64,000 bases of DNA from Halalkalicoccus paucihalophilus (GTDB taxonomy: Archaea > Halobacteriota > Halobacteria > Halobacteriales > Halalkalicoccaceae): positions 124,001 through 188,000 of the forward strand of contig NZ_LTAZ01000017.1 in assembly GCF_001593955.1 (NCBI RefSeq), in the 5' to 3' direction. Of this stretch, positions 26,335-35,917 are shown one piece after another. Both the position numbers and the translations under genes were made by a program. Position 1 is the stretch's first letter. The number at the start of each line of letters is the position of its first letter. The notes below the pieces were generated by a model, which was given only the letters and a program-made list of their open reading frames with translations, had not been told where the DNA came from and searched no databases.

Positions 26335-27402
26335 TTAGCTTCCTTTTACGCAGTCATCATCCTCATCGTCACTATCATTGCTGTCGCCATCGTCGATCGA
26401 GCCCTCGTCATCGTCGTCACCGGCATCACTATCGCCATCATCAACAGAATCATCCTCGTCGTCGTCCGACACATCAATTTCAAAGACAGTCTCTTGGACG
26501 CCGTTTTCTGCGTCACTCATGATTCCGAGCGTCTGTTCTTGGTCACGCACTTCAACGTCGAACATCACGGCGTCCGTCGGCTCGCCCGCCATGAGTTCGA
26601 TCACGACCTCGCCATCGGCATTCGTCTCGTGTGTCTCCGTACCTTCCTCCTCAACGGTACCGGGCCCCCAAAGCGTTACGGGCTCACCCTCGACAGGGTC
26701 GCCATCCTGACCGACCACGCGGATGATCCCGGTTGCCTTGTTGTTGGTGTCGAGTGTCACACTCACTTCAGCCCCGGTATCATCAACAGTGACCGGAGTG
26801 GCCGCTGGACCGGTGACATCGTCGTGATTGACGATGACGTCGTACTCGCCGCTCTCGATGTCGAACGAAACCGTGCCATCGCTATCGGTGTCGCCGCTCG
26901 CAACTTCGTCCCCACCGTCGGACGCAACGACGCTTACGTTCGCGTCCCCAACGGGATCGTCGTTCTCGTCGCGGACGGTCACGATGACCGTATTCTCCTC
27001 GTCTCCCTGCGAATCTTCTGTCTCCATTTCGGCCGTGATGTCCGTATCCCCATCGACCTCAAAAGACGTATCCTCTGAAGCCTCCTCGTAACCGGGAATA
27101 TCGTAGACGTTATACGAATATTCGCCTTCTTGACTCACCTCCCACGTTGCTTGACCGTCTTCATCGAGTTCTCGTTCGCCGATAATATCCCCATCCGCAC
27201 TGCCGATGATCGTCGCTTTTCCTTCGAGTGGATTGCCATCCTGATCGACAGCGGTGAGTGTGATTACGTAGTCCGAGTTGTCGTTGTTCTGGGCGAAACT
27301 AGCTGTTGAGAGACCAGCGATGCCAGTCGCAGCGACAAGACCGGTTTTCAGGATTGTCCGTCGGCGATGCGTTCCGTCCGATTTGCTATTAGTTCGAAGC
27401 AT
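26335..27402 (-). CDS. Tat-secreted Ig-like (carboxypeptidase-regulatory-like) acidic surface protein
   Basis: 355 residues from the ATG at 27402. Tat signal HRRRTILKTGLVAATGIAG with cleavage near STASFAQ. Then three or more beta-sandwich repeats of the CarboxypepD_reg/Big type, each with a D-x-D-G-x-P core: AVDQDGNPLEGKATI, TVRDENDDPVGDANVSV, RVVGQDGDPVEGEPVTL, and GTVSFDIESGEYDV between them. The last ~45 residues are almost all Asp, Ser and Gly. No lipobox or C-terminal sorting motif. It probably forms part of the cell surface or matrix. An in-frame ATG 21 bp upstream (27423) is also possible. Confidence 0.8.
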   Translation of the reverse strand: MLRTNSKSDGTHRRRTILKTGLVAATGIAGLSTASFAQNNDNSDYVITLTAVDQDGNPLEGKATIIGSADGDIIGERELDEDGQATWEVSQEGEYSYNVYDIPGYEEASEDTSFEVDGDTDITAEMETEDSQGDEENTVIVTVRDENDDPVGDANVSVVASDGGDEVASGDTDSDGTVSFDIESGEYDVIVNHDDVTGPAATPVTVDDTGAEVSVTLDTNNKATGIIRVVGQDGDPVEGEPVTLWGPGTVEEEGTETHETNADGEVVIELMAGEPTDAVMFDVEVRDQEQTLGIMSDAENGVQETVFEIDVSDDDEDDSVDDGDSDAGDDDDEGSIDDGDSNDSDDEDDDCVKGS

Positions 27403-27635
27403 CGGGTTCGTAATGACTCCCACAAACGTGGCAAATAAATCCTATTAAACCATTTGTTGTTTATACAAATTCATTGATCACCGACCAACAACATTGTACA
27501 TAGATAGATTCGAATACGCATCGACGAGATCGTATTTGTCGCCTCAGCGGGCAGACTCTCTGGTGGCCCCATCTCCTGATATGAACTCTCGATAGTCTTT
27601 CATTGTCCCAGAAGGGCCAAACGTGGCTATCACTG

Positions 27636-27681
27636 CCTTGTGCAACAGTTACCGATCAGTAGCTCTCGATGTTGCACAAGG
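27636..27681. repeat. 46-bp palindrome-ended element, copy 5
   Basis: CCTTGTGCAA, 26-bp interior, TTGCACAAGG, perfect arms. Its right flank (GTACT.TCTGACT) resembles that of copy 6 (60936). Confidence 0.8.
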
Positions 27682-27835
27682 TACTATCTGACTGAGTACG
27701 CCGTGGTGTGACGGACAATTACAGGTGATACTTGACTTCGTGATGCTACTTGGGCCGGTTTTCAGCTGAATGTCTACGAAAACGGCAGCTACGTTGGAAG
27801 TTCTACTACACTACTTCACCAGAAACTCGTCGGCC

Positions 27836-28003
27836 TTAGAGGTCGCGAGCTTGAACGGTTTTGCGGTCGTTGTCAGCTGCTCGTTGGGCTGCCGCCTCGA
27901 GGAGCTCCTCGACTTCCTCGTCGAGTGCGTCGTAGAAATCCGACGACACATTGTGGTCAGTGAGCGCCTCCTTGACCGCCGACTGAACGATGAGATCTGC
28001 CAT
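27836..28003 (-). CDS. Small histone-fold (DUF1931-like) protein, copy 1
   Basis: 55 residues: MADLIVQSAVKEALTDHNVS, DFYDALDEEVEELLEAAAQR and DNDRKTVQARDL. The pattern helix-long helix-RK-T-V-x-x-R-D-L is that of small DUF1931/histone-fold proteins. Most likely a DNA-associated or nucleoid protein, by analogy. About 85% identical at DNA level to 50104-50271, flanks included (27710-28100 versus 49985-50375). The start codon and a conserved upstream box are kept in both copies. Confidence 0.78.
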   Translation of the reverse strand: MADLIVQSAVKEALTDHNVSSDFYDALDEEVEELLEAAAQRAADNDRKTVQARDL

Positions 28004-28094
28004 CAGCTACTGTTACAGAGGGTGCTACTGTATGCTTTCTGCTTGGGATAGCATGAAAGAGCATCAGTAGAACCGCTCTGGAGGACGTATGAAG

Positions 28095-28988
28095 TTACTG
28101 GAGTTGCCCGCTCAAGACAGGCAATACGCGTCCACCAACTTCAACAGTGATACCGTCTGTCGATTGAGATGCTCGGAGGCGAAGCAGTGAGGGACGGTTC
28201 ATCTCGTATCCCTGTTCGACAGTCACCTCGATCTCATCAGCATCAAAATAATCGTACTGGACGAGATAGGCTGCGAGACATCCGTTCGAGGAGCCGGTCG
28301 CAGGATCCTCCGGGACGCCGCCACAGTCGGCAAAGACACGGACGTTCAGGTCGTTGTCGTCGTACGTCTCGGGAGCGAACACGAGGAGATTCACATTGCC
28401 GAGCGGATCGATAAGATCGTTGTAGTATGAGTCCAGTTGCGTCTCCGCTCGCTGAACGGCATCGAGGGACGTCAGCGAGACAATAACGGTTGGAAGCCCT
28501 GTCGACACGACACGAATTGGGTACGAGTCGTCAATATCGATCTGATCGAGCCCAAGGACATCTGCGATCAGCTCCGGTGTAAGCTCCTCTTCAAATGATG
28601 GCTGGATTTGTTTCATCCAGTAGAGTTCGTCATCGTCGTCTGCTTCGACCCAGACGGGGATCTCGCCCACTCCAAGGTTGAGTGCGAGTTGGTCTGGCCG
28701 ATCGTCTGTGAGATACTCACGAATCACGAACGCCGTGCCCAGTGTTGGGTGACCGGCAAACGGGATCTCCTCGGCGGGGTCGAAGATACGGACGTCATAC
28801 TCACCAACAGTTGTGTCGGCCGATTCGATGAAGGTGGCTTCGGAGAAGTTTGTCTCGCGGGTGAACGCAAGCATCTCATCGGTGGAGAGGTTGGACGCCT
28901 CGTGAACGACTGCTAATTGATTGCCGGCGTACTTCTTCTGTGCGAATACATCGACGATATGGACGGGGTTGGTTGGCATCTCTGTCAC
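28095..28988 (-). CDS. PhzF-family isomerase/epimerase
   Basis: 297 residues of the PhzF fold (two similar diaminopimelate-epimerase-like halves). Seen: IVDVFAQKKYAGNQLAVVHE, TNFSEATFIESA with the conserved catalytic Glu, IPFAGHPTLGTAFVI, and in the second half GVPEDPATGSSNGCLAAYL. Length and motif order are complete. PhzF proteins isomerise small acids; the substrate of this one is unknown and it stands outside any phenazine-type cluster. No operon partner; it ends about 90 bp from the histone-fold gene. Confidence 0.9.
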   Translation of the reverse strand: MTEMPTNPVHIVDVFAQKKYAGNQLAVVHEASNLSTDEMLAFTRETNFSEATFIESADTTVGEYDVRIFDPAEEIPFAGHPTLGTAFVIREYLTDDRPDQLALNLGVGEIPVWVEADDDDELYWMKQIQPSFEEELTPELIADVLGLDQIDIDDSYPIRVVSTGLPTVIVSLTSLDAVQRAETQLDSYYNDLIDPLGNVNLLVFAPETYDDNDLNVRVFADCGGVPEDPATGSSNGCLAAYLVQYDYFDADEIEVTVEQGYEMNRPSLLRLRASQSTDGITVEVGGRVLPVLSGQLQ

Positions 28989-29247
28989 TCTATTCGTGAA
29001 CGTGAAGGGATACTGTATCGGTCGAAAGACGAGGTCTGAGTTTATTGAGCTTCACTCATCGATACGTATTCTCTCTCGAGTACCGATTCCAGCCCTCTAT
29101 AGCCGAATCATGACATTCCATAAGCATTTTTCTCATATATATTTGAATCGCCATTAGATGGTGGTGCTCTATCTGCTGCTTTGGCTCTCACCTTCGATCT
29201 CTCATGTATAGGCGACTCTCCGACCCATTGTAAATTGACTAACATCT

Positions 29248-29256
29248 TTTATAGTA
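29248..29256 (+). promoter_or_regulatory. Likely TATA box of the HdeD-family gene
   Basis: CTTTTATAG lies 34-42 bp upstream of the ATG at 29290, giving an expected start site a few bases before the gene (short leader), as is usual in haloarchaea. Confidence 0.5.
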
Positions 29257-29289
29257 GTCGGGAATAGACGGTTTGAGTGAGGCACATAG

Positions 29290-29895
29290 ATGAACCAAAC
29301 AGCCACGACTGAATCGGCCCGAGAATCGATGCACTCGCTGCAAGATCACTGGCGACTGTTGTTAGCGATGGGGATCATCATCGTCGGCCTCGGTATCTTA
29401 GCGATTCTTTCTCCATTAGTCGCCGGCTTATCTGCAACCGTCGCACTGGGGGCACTCTTAATCATTGGTGCAGTCGTTCATGCAGCCCACGTGTTTACCG
29501 TGCAGGGGTGGAAAGGACGCACGGCTCAGGCTGTCTTAGCAGTCGTGTACCTACTGGCTGGCCTCGCACTCGTCGGTAACCCTGCAGCAGGATTAGCTAC
29601 TCTCACCGTGTTATTAGTCGCGTTCTTCTTTGTTGACGGGCTCATCGAAGTATATGGTGGACTCAAACTCCGTCCTGAGACGAACTGGCAGTGGATGGTC
29701 GCAAGTGGCGCCATCTCAATCGTCCTTGCCGGTCTTATCTGGGTGACGTTGCCCTTTGCTATTGTGTGGGTCGTTGGTCTTCTTTTCGGCATCAATCTAC
29801 TTACAACAGGTATCTCGATGATCGAGATCGCTTTCGGTGGCCGGAGTGCCAGTAAAGAAGGGAGGGCACCTGCTGGCGAGCCACGTGGCGCCTAA
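29290..29895 (+). CDS. HdeD/DUF308 family membrane protein
   Basis: 201 residues, six hydrophobic segments in three pairs: LLAMGIIIVGLGILAILSPL, SATVALGALLIIGAVVHAAH, AVLAVVYLLAGLALVGNPAA, TVLLVAFFFVDGLIEVYGGL, MVASGAISIVLAGLIWVTLP and AIVWVVGLLFGINLLTTGIS. The regular G/A-rich repeats and conserved P-x-x-G turns are typical of HdeD, linked in bacteria to acid stress. In haloarchaea the role is unknown. Monocistronic, with a TATA box directly upstream. Confidence 0.88.
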   Translation: MNQTATTESARESMHSLQDHWRLLLAMGIIIVGLGILAILSPLVAGLSATVALGALLIIGAVVHAAHVFTVQGWKGRTAQAVLAVVYLLAGLALVGNPAAGLATLTVLLVAFFFVDGLIEVYGGLKLRPETNWQWMVASGAISIVLAGLIWVTLPFAIVWVVGLLFGINLLTTGISMIEIAFGGRSASKEGRAPAGEPRGA

Positions 29896-30000
29896 TGGTG
29901 CCTTACGCATTTTGCTTTAAATCGGATGCCTTCGAGTTATTCGGAAGTGGCACTCTGAGGCAGATACCAGCAGTGATCAAAAGAGAAAATCGATTGAGAT

Positions 30001-30440
30001 TTACTTACTACTCACGGGTGTGAGATCAATCCGCCTGACACACGCATCTTGAACAGCCTCTCGTGTGTAGAGTAAGGGGAAATACTCCCCGTTAACAAAC
30101 ATATCGAGTAAATTGTCGTAGAACGGGCTCTCAGGATCGCCGGATTGACCAGGTACGTTCATTGCTAGTGAATTATTCCATTCACCAACGTCAATGATCA
30201 TTTGCCATGACCCTCCATACGTTAGCTGGAACTCATCGTTGTGGCCAGCTCGCCCCACCGTATAGTTCCCTCCGCCCATCGGTTTTGGGCCGACATTCAG
30301 CGTCTCAGCACTCTCTTCGTCAACAGCAGGTGACAGGGCATGTTCAAAGAGCGCATGCTTCAGATCACCCCACTTCCACTCGTCCCGGTTCTCACCGAGT
30401 CGGTCTTCGACGTCATCGATCAGTGATGAGCAGATAGACG
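30001..30440 (-). pseudogene. Penicillin acylase (S45) C-terminal fragment
   Basis: The minus frame reads WKWGDLKHALFEHALSPAV, GGGNYTVGRAGHN, FQLTYGGSWQMIIDVGEWNN and SPFYDNLLDMFVNGEYFPLL, the C-terminal end of the beta chain of penicillin-amidase-type N-terminal nucleophile hydrolases. The catalytic Ser and the alpha chain are absent. Upstream (30440-30570) the frame turns into sequence belonging to the opposite-strand esterase remnant. Confidence 0.8.
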
Positions 30441-30477
30441 TCCTCAACGAACAGCTCCGAGCGCAACGCACTGAGAA

Positions 30478-30696
30478 GTGAGAGAAGAGTACGCCGGCTC
30501 TATCGATGGCACTCCGGTCTTTCTCGGGTGCAGTAGTGACGATCCGTATGTCACCGCTGCTCGTATTCACGAGACGGCACGCGTGTTCGAACGGCTCGAT
30601 GGTGACGTAACGAGCCGACTCTACGAGGGATTAGGGCACGCCATCAACGACGATGAAATCAAGACCATCGATACACTCATCGACCAACTCGTTTGA
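30478..30696 (+). pseudogene. Carboxylesterase/phospholipase C-terminal fragment
   Basis: GTPVFLGCSSDDPYVTAARI, RVFERLDGDVTSRLYEGLGH and INDDEIKTIDTLIDQLV match the last third of Abhydrolase_2 family esterases, with the acid (D of SSDDPYV) and the His (GLGH) of the triad. The nucleophile part is missing. Back-to-back with the penicillin acylase fragment, so this is a junction of two broken genes. Confidence 0.8.
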
Positions 30697-30897
30697 ATAG
30701 TCGGTCCAAGGTTGTTGAGACCACCCCAGACGGGAGCGGTAGTACCGATCGTGAACTCCTTGATTTTGCCCGGTTTGATGACCATACCAAGGATGAGTGA
30801 GAGAGATCAACAGTAGCTTGAGTTATGAAACAATCTGGACGAAAAGCGAAGAAGTTTCCGGCAATACGCTGATTTGCTGGTTCGCAGTAGTTCGTGC

Positions 30898-31319
30898 ATG
30901 CCAATCGAGGACAACGACGAACTTCGACGGACTCTCGGCTTCGACCGAGTGGCAGTCATCGGCGCATCGACGTCCTACGAGAAGGCAGCACACATCGTGC
31001 CAGCGACCTTCAGCGCCATGGCTACGAAATTAGCCCGGTCAATCCGACGGCGGACGAGATATTCGGGAAACAGGCCGCCGATACACTGGCCGATGTTCCA
31101 GACCCCATCGATATCGTTGAAATCTTCCGGCCGAACGAAGAGGTTCCTGAGATCGTCGAACAGGCGCTGGCTCGTGACGACGTGAAAGCGATTTGGATGC
31201 AACTCGGGATAGGAAATGACGAGGCGACACGAGTGGCGGAAGCAACTGGATTGGATGTTGTCCAAGACCACTGCATGAAGGTCGAACACGGCCAGCTTAT
31301 TCGTCATCCAATGGATTGA
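30898..31319 (+). pseudogene. CoA-binding domain protein (YccU-like), one frameshift
   Basis: MPIEDNDELRRTLGFDRVAV then GASTSYEKAAHIVPAT is the start of a CoA_binding_2 protein. After a small indel near 31005 the frame continues with QRHGYEISPVNPTADEIFGK, DIVEIFRPNEEVPEIVEQAL and AIWMQLGIGNDEATRVAEAT, to VVQDHCMKVEH, all typical of the family. Both halves are otherwise intact (about 140 codons). A single frameshift suggests recent inactivation or an error in the sequence. Confidence 0.8.
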
Positions 31320-31353
31320 CCTCGGAGACTGGTCTGAGGATGATATCTGACTG

Positions 31354-31370
31354 ATCACACATGGTGTGAT
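31354..31370. repeat. Hairpin ATCACAC/GTGTGAT downstream of winged-helix copy B
   Basis: Seven-base arms around ATG. The same site follows copy C at 60949-60966 (ATCACACC-GT-GGTGTGAT) and a decayed version lies at about 27690. It sits 3' to the gene in each case, so a terminator-like or binding-site role is possible. Confidence 0.5.
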
Positions 31371-31525
31371 ACGCTCACGAAGCCAGCACCGACGAACCCG
31401 TTTCTACTCCCTCCCTTACTACTACACCAGGGTAGGGCTGTTCGGAGTTGTGACTAGGAGCGAAGGGCGTACCCGGGGTAGTTGTCGTCGACGATGCTCC
31501 TTGTTGTTCTCCCGTTGTTAGGACA

Positions 31526-31807
31526 TCACACTTCCTGTGGGGGAGGTTGCTCAATATCCCGATCACAACGATCGTGATACCGGTCAGCTGCTTCCTCGTC
31601 AACCACCACGAGTTTCTTCCCGCGTCGCTTCGTCTGTTCGACGTCGTCTTTCCCCAGCTTTGAGAGGAAGTTCATGACGCGGGCCACAGTTTGCGTGTGG
31701 GGCTTCGAGCCTTCGGCGGCGGTGATGACCTTCGTGATCGTCTGGCTATCGAGCACGAGCCCAGCAGGCGCTTCGTCATGGTACGAAGGTCCGCCCCTCT
31801 CCGTCAC
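31526..31807 (-). pseudogene. Winged-helix plasmid protein, copy B (C-terminal part)
   Basis: Reads APAGLVLDSQTITKVITAAE, KPHTQTVARVMNFLSKLGKD and DVEQTKRRGKKLVVVDEEAA, to DRYHDRCDRDIEQPP. This is the C-terminal winged-helix-like domain of the protein at 61114-61865, in frame and without shifts, but the N-terminal ~120 residues are missing and the first ~10 residues are unrelated. The 3' flank to 31340 is shared with copy C. Confidence 0.7.
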
Positions 31808-31915
31808 TGTGCGTACCCCTGACGCTTGGAACGACAGTTGAAAGCTCGCTCCAGATCACTCTTGATAATTATTCCTACTATTCTGCAGTGATTATCATCG
31901 TAATACTGTAGAATA

Positions 31916-33415
31916 CTAGTAGAAAAGTGCCGGTAACGCGAGCGCAACGCCATTAGTCCACCCAAAGCCATACTGCAACGGGTACTCACCTCCACTGCCT
32001 CTACCGGAACCATCCGTCACGTCGTATTTCTCAAGCATGAGACCGTTGCGGTCGAACACCTCTCGATTGAGATCAAGCCATCGGCCGGCAACCATCTCTG
32101 CGAGTCTCTCGTGGCCGTACTGATGGAGACCGACAGACGCCATCCAGTGGAGCGGTGCCCAGCCATTCGGTGCGTCCCACTGCTCACCCGACTCCGTCAG
32201 CGTTGTCACCAGTCCACCGGAATGGAGAAAGCGTTCCTTAAGATGTGCTGCGACTTTGGCTGCCTGTTCTTCCGTAGCCATTCGACAGAAGAGGGGGACG
32301 ACCGCCGCAAGTGACCACGTCTCGGTTCGACATTTCTTGGACCAGCTGTAATCGAAATAAAATCCCGCTTCGTCGTCCCAACAGAGTTCATCGACCGCTT
32401 GCCGCCGCCTTTCTGCGGTCCGAGCATATTTTTCGGCGTGTTCCTGATTTCCGAACGTTCGCTCCCACCGCGAGAGCTTGTTCTCCATCGCGTAACACAA
32501 CGCGTTCAGATCAACCGGGAGTAGTTTCGTCGTCCGGATTGTCGCTAGATCGTCTTGGTCCGTAAGCCACCGACTGCTGAAATCCCAGCCTGACTCACAG
32601 GCTGCCCGGACGTCTCGGTAGAGTTGGCGATTCTCTCTCTCGGATGTTTCTGCGAGGGTGACGTCCTCTCGGTACGATTCTTCACGTGGGGCAGCGCGGT
32701 CATCCCAGTACCGGTTGAGTACGGCTTGCTCGGTATGGACGACGCGACGGAACGCCGGCTCGGTGTCGGTCACCTCCTCCGAGCCGTCCATCCAGAACTC
32801 GTACTCGCGTCGTAGTTCCGGGAGATACGATCGGACTGCTTCAATCCCGCGTTCACTCTCGAGGATGTCGAGGAGGTGGCAGAACATCGGCGGGTGCGAT
32901 CGGCTTGCATAGTAGAGACGGTTTCCGTTCGGGACACAGCCATACTGATCAATAAGTGCCGCACAATTCTCAGCGAGATCAGCAATGAGGTTGATACGCC
33001 CTGTAACAGCTAATCCGATAGCGGCGAAGTACGTATCCCAGTAGTAGGACTCTCGGAATCGTCCACCGGCGATCACGTACCGACGTGGAACAGATAACCG
33101 CGTACTCCACTCCTGTTCCTCGCTGGGATCCCTGATGAGATGCGTCCAGAGCTCGTCGATATACCATTCCATCGAAACCGTTGAGGGGTCGGCTGCAGCG
33201 ACGGGATCTTCTGGGAGCGTGAACGACTCGGCGACAAACTCTCTCATATCGAAATCAGGCTCTGTGTGCTCACGCTCAAATCGCTCTCTGATCTCGGCAA
33301 GCTCACGATCGGGAACGGCGTCGACGAACGTCTTTGAGTCACTGAACGTCCCCGATTGTTGGACTGTCTTGAAGAGGTCGCCAGCAAGTTGGGGATAAGA
33401 GGAGAGTGAGCGCAT
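31916..33415 (-). CDS. treF: Alpha,alpha-trehalase (GH37)
   Basis: 499 residues of a cytoplasmic GH37 trehalase, hydrolysing trehalose to two glucose. Both family signatures are present: GGRFRESYYWDTYF (about residues 117-130) and QWDAPNGWAPLHW (about 415-427). ESGWDFSSRW holds the catalytic Asp, and EKYDV near the C-terminus the catalytic Glu; GGEYPLQYGFGWTNGV closes the fold. No signal peptide, so it would act on imported or endogenous trehalose, a compatible solute in some haloarchaea. Its 5' end and upstream region are duplicated at 11897-12035. Single gene with its own promoter region. Confidence 0.93.
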   Translation of the reverse strand: MRSLSSYPQLAGDLFKTVQQSGTFSDSKTFVDAVPDRELAEIRERFEREHTEPDFDMREFVAESFTLPEDPVAAADPSTVSMEWYIDELWTHLIRDPSEEQEWSTRLSVPRRYVIAGGRFRESYYWDTYFAAIGLAVTGRINLIADLAENCAALIDQYGCVPNGNRLYYASRSHPPMFCHLLDILESERGIEAVRSYLPELRREYEFWMDGSEEVTDTEPAFRRVVHTEQAVLNRYWDDRAAPREESYREDVTLAETSERENRQLYRDVRAACESGWDFSSRWLTDQDDLATIRTTKLLPVDLNALCYAMENKLSRWERTFGNQEHAEKYARTAERRRQAVDELCWDDEAGFYFDYSWSKKCRTETWSLAAVVPLFCRMATEEQAAKVAAHLKERFLHSGGLVTTLTESGEQWDAPNGWAPLHWMASVGLHQYGHERLAEMVAGRWLDLNREVFDRNGLMLEKYDVTDGSGRGSGGEYPLQYGFGWTNGVALALPALFY

Positions 33416-33686
33416 ATCACTGATATAGAACGGCCCTGATTTGATTCTGGCGGGATTGATTGGGTTCCTGACTATCCGGCGAAGACTTGAGGGTTAAACA
33501 CCAGACCCACCCTTTGCCTTGGCGACAAAGTATGACTTCGCCGGTGTTGAAGTTCCAGTGATTGCTCTTTACGACCTACTGTGGATCCAGAGACAAACGA
33601 TCGACTTCAGGTACAAATCTCTTCTATCATGCACGATATTTGTAGTAGTACCGTTGAATACTTAACAGCGGTGAAGACACGTGAAT

Positions 33687-33705
33687 CCCCCGCTGAGCGC
33701 GGGGG
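33687..33705 (+). repeat. IS605-type end hairpin (element C)
   Basis: CCCCCGC-TGAGC-GCGGGGG followed by GAGATGACC, comparable to GGGAGGATGTCAC at the end of element B. Preceded by CACGTGAAT as in elements A and B. The remaining ~100 bp have no gene. Confidence 0.45.
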
Positions 33706-33896
33706 AGATGACCAGTCGTACGTGGCCCGAATCAGCGAATCCGATATTAGCTACGATAATCGGTCGCTAATCCAGATTAGGATACAGCATTCTCTACCAT
33801 TATAGTTTGGGTAGAATTTAATGGGATTACCCCTTGTATGGCCTTGTTCTCATTTAGGTGTAGGATGCCAAGCGTTTTGTGTTTGTATAAATAATA

Positions 33897-34238
33897 ATGT
33901 TGAATACGATGACTTCACCAGAACGGACGGATCGAACACGAGAACAGGGAATCGAGTTCGGGACTCTTGCAGAGGACCTCACCACAGTAGAGTACCCAGC
34001 AGCTTGTACGGAGTTGATCGATACATATGGTGATGAGACCTTACTGCTTCCAAATGGTTCTCAGTCGTTGCGAAACGTGCTTGAGCCACTTCAGGGCGAA
34101 CAGTTTGATTCATCTGCGGACGTCCGACAGGCCATTATCGGGTTAGTGAATAAGAAGGCGATCGGCCGCGAAGGGTATAGTGATCGAACACCACCCGCAC
34201 TCGGTGAAGATCATGATCGAGAACCCGAGTCATTCTAA
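33897..34238 (+). CDS. DUF5789 family protein, second member
   Basis: 113 residues: EFGTLAEDLTTVEYPAACTE, LIDTYGDETLLLPNGSQSLR, FDSSADVRQAIIGLVNKKAI and REGYSDR. The order Y-P...L...YGD....P.G...L..VL...SADVRQA is the DUF5789 pattern. The ATG at 33909 (MTSPERTDR) is an alternative start. Weakly similar to 22200-22532, so not a recent duplicate. Role unknown. Confidence 0.8.
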   Translation: MLNTMTSPERTDRTREQGIEFGTLAEDLTTVEYPAACTELIDTYGDETLLLPNGSQSLRNVLEPLQGEQFDSSADVRQAIIGLVNKKAIGREGYSDRTPPALGEDHDREPESF

Positions 34239-34387
34239 ACAGTTATAGTGAACGTAGCGATCGCGCGGCTCATAAAATCGAGGAGATTCTTGAGCGAGCA
34301 CAAGCCCGCTCTCTTTTTGTTCAATACAGGCAGTCCTGTTTGCTCTATCACTTCGTTTAGCTGCAGCAATCAGTAGCCACTGAACGG

Positions 34388-34528
34388 TCAGTGGCCGGTT
34401 GCTTTCCCGTTCTTGATTGCCGTCGCACTCAGACAGCTGGGACAGCCATAGAGCGTCCCGTCGTTGTCAGCGAACACGCGGTGGAAATCGGCGGTCACGT
34501 GCTGGCCACACCCGTCACACTGGGGCAT
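34388..34528 (-). CDS. Small zinc-finger protein (DUF7563-like)
   Basis: 46 residues: MPQCDGCGQHVTADFHRVFA then DGTLYGCPSCLSATAIKNGK. Two CxxC pairs about 25 residues apart can bind one zinc. The ATG at 34528 was chosen because a second copy (60737-60876) starts at the same codon and lacks the upstream extension. Such micro-proteins recur near haloarchaeal mobile regions; function unknown. Confidence 0.75.
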   Translation of the reverse strand: MPQCDGCGQHVTADFHRVFADNDGTLYGCPSCLSATAIKNGKATGH

Positions 34529-34803
34529 ACCTCTAGTAGAGTATTTCTTATTCATCAATTTTGGGATACAATGTAGAGCGGACGGCGTGAGCGATGCCAC
34601 AGCAGAGTACTAATATTGTTGAATATCGAGACGTGTATTCGGAGATGATCTAGGAGAAGGATCTTTTCTGTGGATCGTTAGCGATTCACTTCCGGATTGT
34701 GTGGCCAGTAGTAAGATAGTTCAATTGTAATTAGGATGTATACAAGATTCGTAACTACAAATAGATATTTATATCAGTGATGCAAATATCAATTCTCAGA
34801 ACG

Positions 34804-34929
34804 ATGAACAGCACTGACCGGCAGTATCCGAAATGGTACTGTAATGAGTGTGGCACACTGCTTCAGATTTCTCCTTGTCCGCACTGTCGGACTCGTGAGG
34901 ATGTCACCGAAGAATCAATCACTAGCTGA
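34804..34929 (+). CDS. 41-residue zinc-ribbon protein
   Basis: MNSTDRQYPKWYCNECGTLL then QISPCPHCRTREDV. CNECG and CPHC form a four-cysteine site. An AT-rich box (ATTTATAT, about 34766-34773) lies about 30 bp upstream, suggesting a nearly leaderless transcript. Too short for family assignment beyond zinc ribbon. Confidence 0.6.
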   Translation: MNSTDRQYPKWYCNECGTLLQISPCPHCRTREDVTEESITS

Positions 34930-35095
34930 TCAACCTTCCGAACCAATCTGCCGAGCACGAAGCCAACAGGCGCTTTCCTAGCGTAATCGCGAACGATGAA
35001 TCGAGCGCGGTCCCGATTAATCCTCAGTTCATGTACTTCCGTTAACGCGCGCTGTGAGTGGATTGGGACGTACCTCAACGGGATTGCCGACGAAT
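34930..35095 (-). pseudogene. Winged-helix plasmid protein, fragment D
   Basis: The minus frame reads IPLRYVPIHSQRALTEVHEL, RDRARFIVRDYARKAPVGFV, matching ARFIARDVRDYAEKAPAGLV and the residues before it in the copy at 61114-61865. Both ends are missing; the N-terminal coiled-coil and the winged-helix domain are gone. Confidence 0.6.
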
Positions 35096-35233
35096 GAACT
35101 AACACCGTTTGATTACCTGGAAGAGAGACTGGCTTATTCTATTACAGACGACGCTATGGTCACGTGAATAAGTCCTTGGAGACCTGTTGACTCTTAGTGG
35201 GTCGAGATCATAAAGACCGAGTGGAGTCGATTT

Positions 35234-35917
35234 TCAACTGACGAACAGCCGCCGTTCGGCCCGCTCGTGGCGCATCCCTTGGACATCGATCAGGGGCGTA
35301 CACGAGCGGAGCTGTTCTAGGTCTCGGTCGGCAGACTCGCGCTCGACGCTCTCGATGACTGGAAACAGGTCGTGGAGGATACGCTGGATCTCCGTGTGTC
35401 CCAACCGGAGGAGACGTTGGGCTGCACCTAAGAGACCGGTGACGAAGGCGTAGCCACACACCAGTCGGGCGTCGTATTCGGAGACGCCTTTCGTGGCGGA
35501 TACGACGCCCAACACGGTGGGGTAATGTCCGCGTGCTTCGTCGCCGACTCGCTCGGCGTAGCGATCGACGAACGCGTGTTCATCGGCGACGACGTCGAGC
35601 AGTCGTTTACCCGACGTCAGGGAGCTCTCGCGGAACTCACGTGCGAGTAGCGTCGCGTGCAACCGGTCGTCGACCCGAGCGAGACGGTCAACGTCCCCCT
35701 GGCGGGCGGCGCAATGGGCGGCCGAGAGCGCGACCATATCACAAGGCCCGACCTGTCCGTAGAGGTAGTCCGAAAGGAGTTCGCGCAGGTCTTCGCCTGT
35801 CTCGACACGTCCCTCCTCGGCGAACGACTCGAACCCGTAGGAGATGGTATAAGAGCCGACCGGCAGAAACGAGTCGGCGAGTCTGAGCGCCGAGAGCAAG
35901 CCACTCTCGTCGATCAT
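35234..35917 (-). CDS. ureF: Urease accessory protein UreF
   Basis: 227 residues. All-helical UreF, which with UreD and UreG loads nickel into the urease apoenzyme and acts as GTPase-activating/gating factor for UreG. Seen: RLADSFLPVGSYTISYGFES (the family's D-x-x-x-P-x-G-x-x-x-x-S-x-G-x-E), HATLLAREFRESSLTSGKRL, and RLLRLGHTEIQRILHDLFPV. Overlaps ureE by 4 bp and is the last gene of the ure operon. Confidence 0.93.
   Translation of the reverse strand: MIDESGLLSALRLADSFLPVGSYTISYGFESFAEEGRVETGEDLRELLSDYLYGQVGPCDMVALSAAHCAARQGDVDRLARVDDRLHATLLAREFRESSLTSGKRLLDVVADEHAFVDRYAERVGDEARGHYPTVLGVVSATKGVSEYDARLVCGYAFVTGLLGAAQRLLRLGHTEIQRILHDLFPVIESVERESADRDLEQLRSCTPLIDVQGMRHERAERRLFVS

Noticed and set aside
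26378..27091. Plus-strand Ser-rich frames opposite the Ig-like surface protein
   Set aside because: Antisense of Asp-rich repeats; the minus strand has a Tat signal and repeated domains.
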